The position numbers and the translations under genes were made by a program. The notes beneath the pieces were generated by a model, which saw only the letters and a program-made list of their open reading frames with translations, ran no database searches and was not told the DNA's origin. From a bacterium (GTDB lineage: Bacteria; Atribacterota; Phoenicimicrobiia; Phoenicimicrobiales; Phoenicimicrobiaceae), in contig JAHJOY010000134.1 of the NCBI GenBank assembly GCA_018819665.1, positions 1-9,223 on the forward strand: DNA of 9,223 nt, read 5' to 3'. This document shows, one piece after another, positions 6,871 through 9,223 of the stretch; positions within the stretch are counted from its first letter, which is position 1; each line of letters begins with the position of its first letter.

Positions 6871-8382
6871 CTATCCACCATTATCGGGGGTATTTTCTAT
6901 GTAATATTTTATTGCTTCAAACAAGGCCTGGGCGGCATTTTCTCTAAACTTATCGGTTTTTAGTAATTTTTCCTCTTTAGGATTAGAAATAAAACCAACC
7001 TCTACAATAACAGCTACCATATTTGCTCCTTTTAATACTACAAATGGAGCTTGTTTTACTCCTCTATCTTCTAATTTTAGATAATTTACTAATTTTTTCT
7101 GTACAATTTCAGCAAAATCAAGACTATACTTGATGTTAGCACTCTCTTCCAGGTCAGCAATGATCTTAGCTAAATCTGTATCTAACTCCGGATGAGCTCT
7201 ACTTGCTATATTTTCTCTATCTGCTACATCTCTTGCAGAGGCACCGATATATTTGGAACTTAATACGAAGGTCTCTATTCCTTCTGCACTAGGACGAGGA
7301 TTTAAAACCGAATTAGCGTGTAAACTTACAAATACAAAACCATTCTTCTGGTTAGCAAAATTTGTTCTATCTTCCAGATAAACAAACTCATCTTTACTTC
7401 TGGTTAAATAAGTGGGAATACCGGCCCCTTTTAATAATTTCTCTAAATAAAGAGCAATCCCTAAAGTAACTTCACTCTCCTTCAAGCCAGTAGTACGGTT
7501 AATCGCTCCCGGGTCTTTCCCACCATGTCCGGGGTCAATAATTACTACCCTCTTGCCGGTTATTTCAAGTCCGGGAGCAGGCTTTCCTTCGGGCTTAGTG
7601 GAAAGAGTTTCAGAAATGGCTGTCTCTTCACCTGATTTGAATATATCAATCACTACCCTATCGGGTTCAATAAGACTGAAAAGCTCGTATTTGGATTCCT
7701 GATAAAGGTCAAATACAACTCTGGTAATTTCTTCGTTAAATTGTGCAGTCCTTACTGTTTTTACCACCCCATCATCTATCTTTATCTGCTTGGAGGTATC
7801 CTCTAATTTTGCAATAGAACCCATTATATCGATAAAAATTCTATCCGGATTTATTAATTTATCTGCTCTAAATTCTGTCTTTTCAGATAAATCTATTACC
7901 ACCCTGGTTTTATCGGGATGAGAATAACTTCTAACTTTTAACAGATAAGGCCTTATGGTGTTAATAAATAAAGTGTTGGCCTGGTTCTCCCATTTAATAT
8001 CTATTTCGGCAATAATTTTAATTACTTCTAAGGGAATCATTACCCGATTATCGATAATTCTGGCTGGCATTTCCAGAGGAATTACCTTTTCGTCTATCTC
8101 CAAAGAAGGGTCATCGATTACTAAACGGGCTATACGATTATTAATATTTATAGTCATTAACTTTAAAGCCGGGAACCAGGTAATTCTTCCACCCAAAGCT
8201 TCTACTACATTACGAGCTGAAACAAATAATCGGTCATTCTCGATAACTGAAGGGACAACGGTTTCGAGGGGTTTATTATCTAATAGTATCTTTATTTCTG
8301 AAGATTGAGCCAAAACTGAAGAAACAAGGAATAAAATAGTCAATAAAACTGTCATTAAAATTATGTAGAATATCTTTTTCAT
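6871..8382 (-). CDS. N-acetylmuramoyl-L-alanine amidase (Cu-amine-oxidase-like + AMIN + Amidase_3)
   Basis: Secreted zinc enzyme that cuts the amide bond between N-acetylmuramic acid and the stem peptide of peptidoglycan. A signal peptide covers about 1-25, with probable cleavage after SVLA. A copper-amine-oxidase-like N-terminal domain (about 31-142) is built of two similar halves; these modules are common in cell-wall proteins and do not imply copper chemistry. An AMIN module (about 148-250) is a direct duplication, then a Pro/Glu/Thr linker (about 251-274) leads to Amidase_3 (about 275-497). Zinc ligands are probably H286 (DPGHGG), E302 (GLKESE) and H355 (SLHAN), with catalytic E461 (VEVGF). 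The active site looks complete. The gene starts 10 nt after the AI-2E gene. AGGAGGG (8397-8403) lies 14 nt from the ATG and a weaker TAGG lies 4 nt away. Likely roles are septum splitting or wall turnover, as for AMIN amidases of the AmiC type. Confidence 0.96.
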   Translation of the reverse strand: MKKIFYIILMTVLLTILFLVSSVLAQSSEIKILLDNKPLETVVPSVIENDRLFVSARNVVEALGGRITWFPALKLMTININNRIARLVIDDPSLEIDEKVIPLEMPARIIDNRVMIPLEVIKIIAEIDIKWENQANTLFINTIRPYLLKVRSYSHPDKTRVVIDLSEKTEFRADKLINPDRIFIDIMGSIAKLEDTSKQIKIDDGVVKTVRTAQFNEEITRVVFDLYQESKYELFSLIEPDRVVIDIFKSGEETAISETLSTKPEGKPAPGLEITGKRVVIIDPGHGGKDPGAINRTTGLKESEVTLGIALYLEKLLKGAGIPTYLTRSKDEFVYLEDRTNFANQKNGFVFVSLHANSVLNPRPSAEGIETFVLSSKYIGASARDVADRENIASRAHPELDTDLAKIIADLEESANIKYSLDFAEIVQKKLVNYLKLEDRGVKQAPFVVLKGANMVAVIVEVGFISNPKEEKLLKTDKFRENAAQALFEAIKYYIENTPDNGG

Positions 8383-8392
8383 ATAACCTATT

Positions 8393-9223
8393 CTATCCCT
8401 CCTGGACTAAATATCTAATAGCTAAAACTTTCAAGATAGCTGCCAAAGGAACTGCCACTAATACTCCTAATATTCCTAACAACTGACCGCAAATTAACAT
8501 TGATAAGATTACTGTTAAAGGATGTAAACCTAATCCCTTTCCTAAGATATTAGGATTAAGATATATCGCCTCAAGTTGATTAACTAAAACAAATAAAACT
8601 ACAATCATCAACAATGTCCACCAGGGACTGCCCAAGGCAAAAATTAAAGCCAGAACTACTCCCACAATAGGACCTAAATAGGGAATAAAATTAAAAATTC
8701 CACTAATAATCCCGATAATCAGGGCGAATTTCAAATTTAAGAAATACAACCCTATACCAATCAAGGTCCCCACAATAAAACAGACGATTATTCGACCACG
8801 AATAAAACCACTGACAATATTATCTATCTCTTCCAGTACCTCTTTAAATTCTTTTTTATTTTTCTTCGATACGAAAATATACAAATTTTCTTTAAATTTA
8901 AATATATCTCTCATTAGATAAAATAAGATTAAAGGAACAATTACTATACCGAAAGTAATACTGGAAACTATATTGGACAAATAAATTATAATGCTTTGGG
9001 AAAAACCCAATACACCCTTCTGTAGTTCAGATAAATTTTCTTTGAGTAAAGTCTCTACATCAGCAGGATCTATGAATTTTGAAAGCTGAGGCTTTATAGA
9101 TAAAATCATATTTTGGTAATTTTCGATAAATTTAGGAATTTCTTTATATAAAATATTAAGTTGGTTAATTACGCTGGGGATCAGAAAAAATATAGTCAGG
9201 ATTAACAAGGTTATTATTATTCC
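8393..9223 (-). CDS. AI-2E family transporter, 5' end beyond the window
   Basis: Polytopic membrane protein of the AI-2E (TqsA/PerM/YdiK, formerly UPF0118) family. The reading frame stays open to the window edge, so the TTG at 9208 is not a true start. About 276 residues are present, and by comparison with the usual 330-400 aa roughly 60-100 N-terminal residues with one or two helices are missing. Family features include the IPSVINQL stretch after the first visible helix, a soluble helical region, then FIRGR, FIPYLGPIVG, the NQLEAIYLNPNILGKGLGLHP stretch (written in part: NPNILGKGLGLHP) and GILGVLVAVPLAAILK near the C terminus. Members have been linked to autoinducer-2 export and, in some halophiles, to Na+/H+ antiport; the substrate here cannot be inferred. 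The gene ends 10 nt before the amidase gene and is probably co-transcribed with it. Confidence 0.93.
   Translation of the reverse strand, partial: GIIITLLILTIFFLIPSVINQLNILYKEIPKFIENYQNMILSIKPQLSKFIDPADVETLLKENLSELQKGVLGFSQSIIIYLSNIVSSITFGIVIVPLILFYLMRDIFKFKENLYIFVSKKNKKEFKEVLEEIDNIVSGFIRGRIIVCFIVGTLIGIGLYFLNLKFALIIGIISGIFNFIPYLGPIVGVVLALIFALGSPWWTLLMIVVLFVLVNQLEAIYLNPNILGKGLGLHPLTVILSMLICGQLLGILGVLVAVPLAAILKVLAIRYLVQEG

Noticed and set aside
7955..8308. Plus-strand open frame of 117 codons
   Set aside because: It lies wholly inside the amidase gene on the opposite strand, has no family resemblance, and is best explained as an antisense shadow.
9206..9208. TTG as the start codon of the AI-2E family gene
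   Set aside because: The frame is open for the remaining 15 nt to the window edge, and the usual N-terminal membrane helix region would be missing; the gene is simply cut.

Overview
The window is AT-rich bacterial chromosome with nine protein genes, all on the minus strand. Transcription runs from position 9223 down to 79. Gaps are 6-84 nt, one gene pair overlaps by 4 bp, and no convincing internal promoter or hairpin terminator is visible. It looks like one long operon whose upstream end lies outside the window. Stops are TAA, TAG and TGA (standard code). Most starts are ATG, with one TTG (tlyA) and one GTG or TTG (the nuclease-like gene). The gene set fits a low-GC lineage near Clostridia or a candidate phylum such as Atribacterota. 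That placement is inference from gene order and composition, not from a marker tree.

In transcription order, the first half is envelope-related: an AI-2E-family membrane protein cut by the window edge (8393-9223), a secreted N-acetylmuramoyl-L-alanine amidase with two kinds of non-catalytic module (6871-8382), a membrane-anchored GerMN-domain protein (6233-6859) and a divergent PAP2 (YuiD-type) membrane protein (5735-6226).

The second half is RNA, cofactor and DNA maintenance: the rRNA 2'-O-methyltransferase TlyA (4864-5691), an unnamed two-helix membrane protein carrying PD-(D/E)XK nuclease-like motifs (4225-4779), NAD kinase (3353-4228, translationally coupled to the preceding gene) and the repair ATPase RecN (1561-3276). 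A one-component PAS-AAA+-Fis sigma-54 activator (79-1548) ends the run. After it, positions 1-74 hold short AT-rich tandem repeats.

The divergent PAP2 / tlyA / nadK / recN order resembles a block common in Clostridia, but dxs and argR are absent from their usual places, a nuclease-like membrane protein sits between tlyA and nadK, and a sigma-54 activator follows recN where spore formers usually carry spoIVB-spo0A. The nuclease-like protein is the least explained gene and the best candidate for something undescribed. The other genes are ordinary members of known families.
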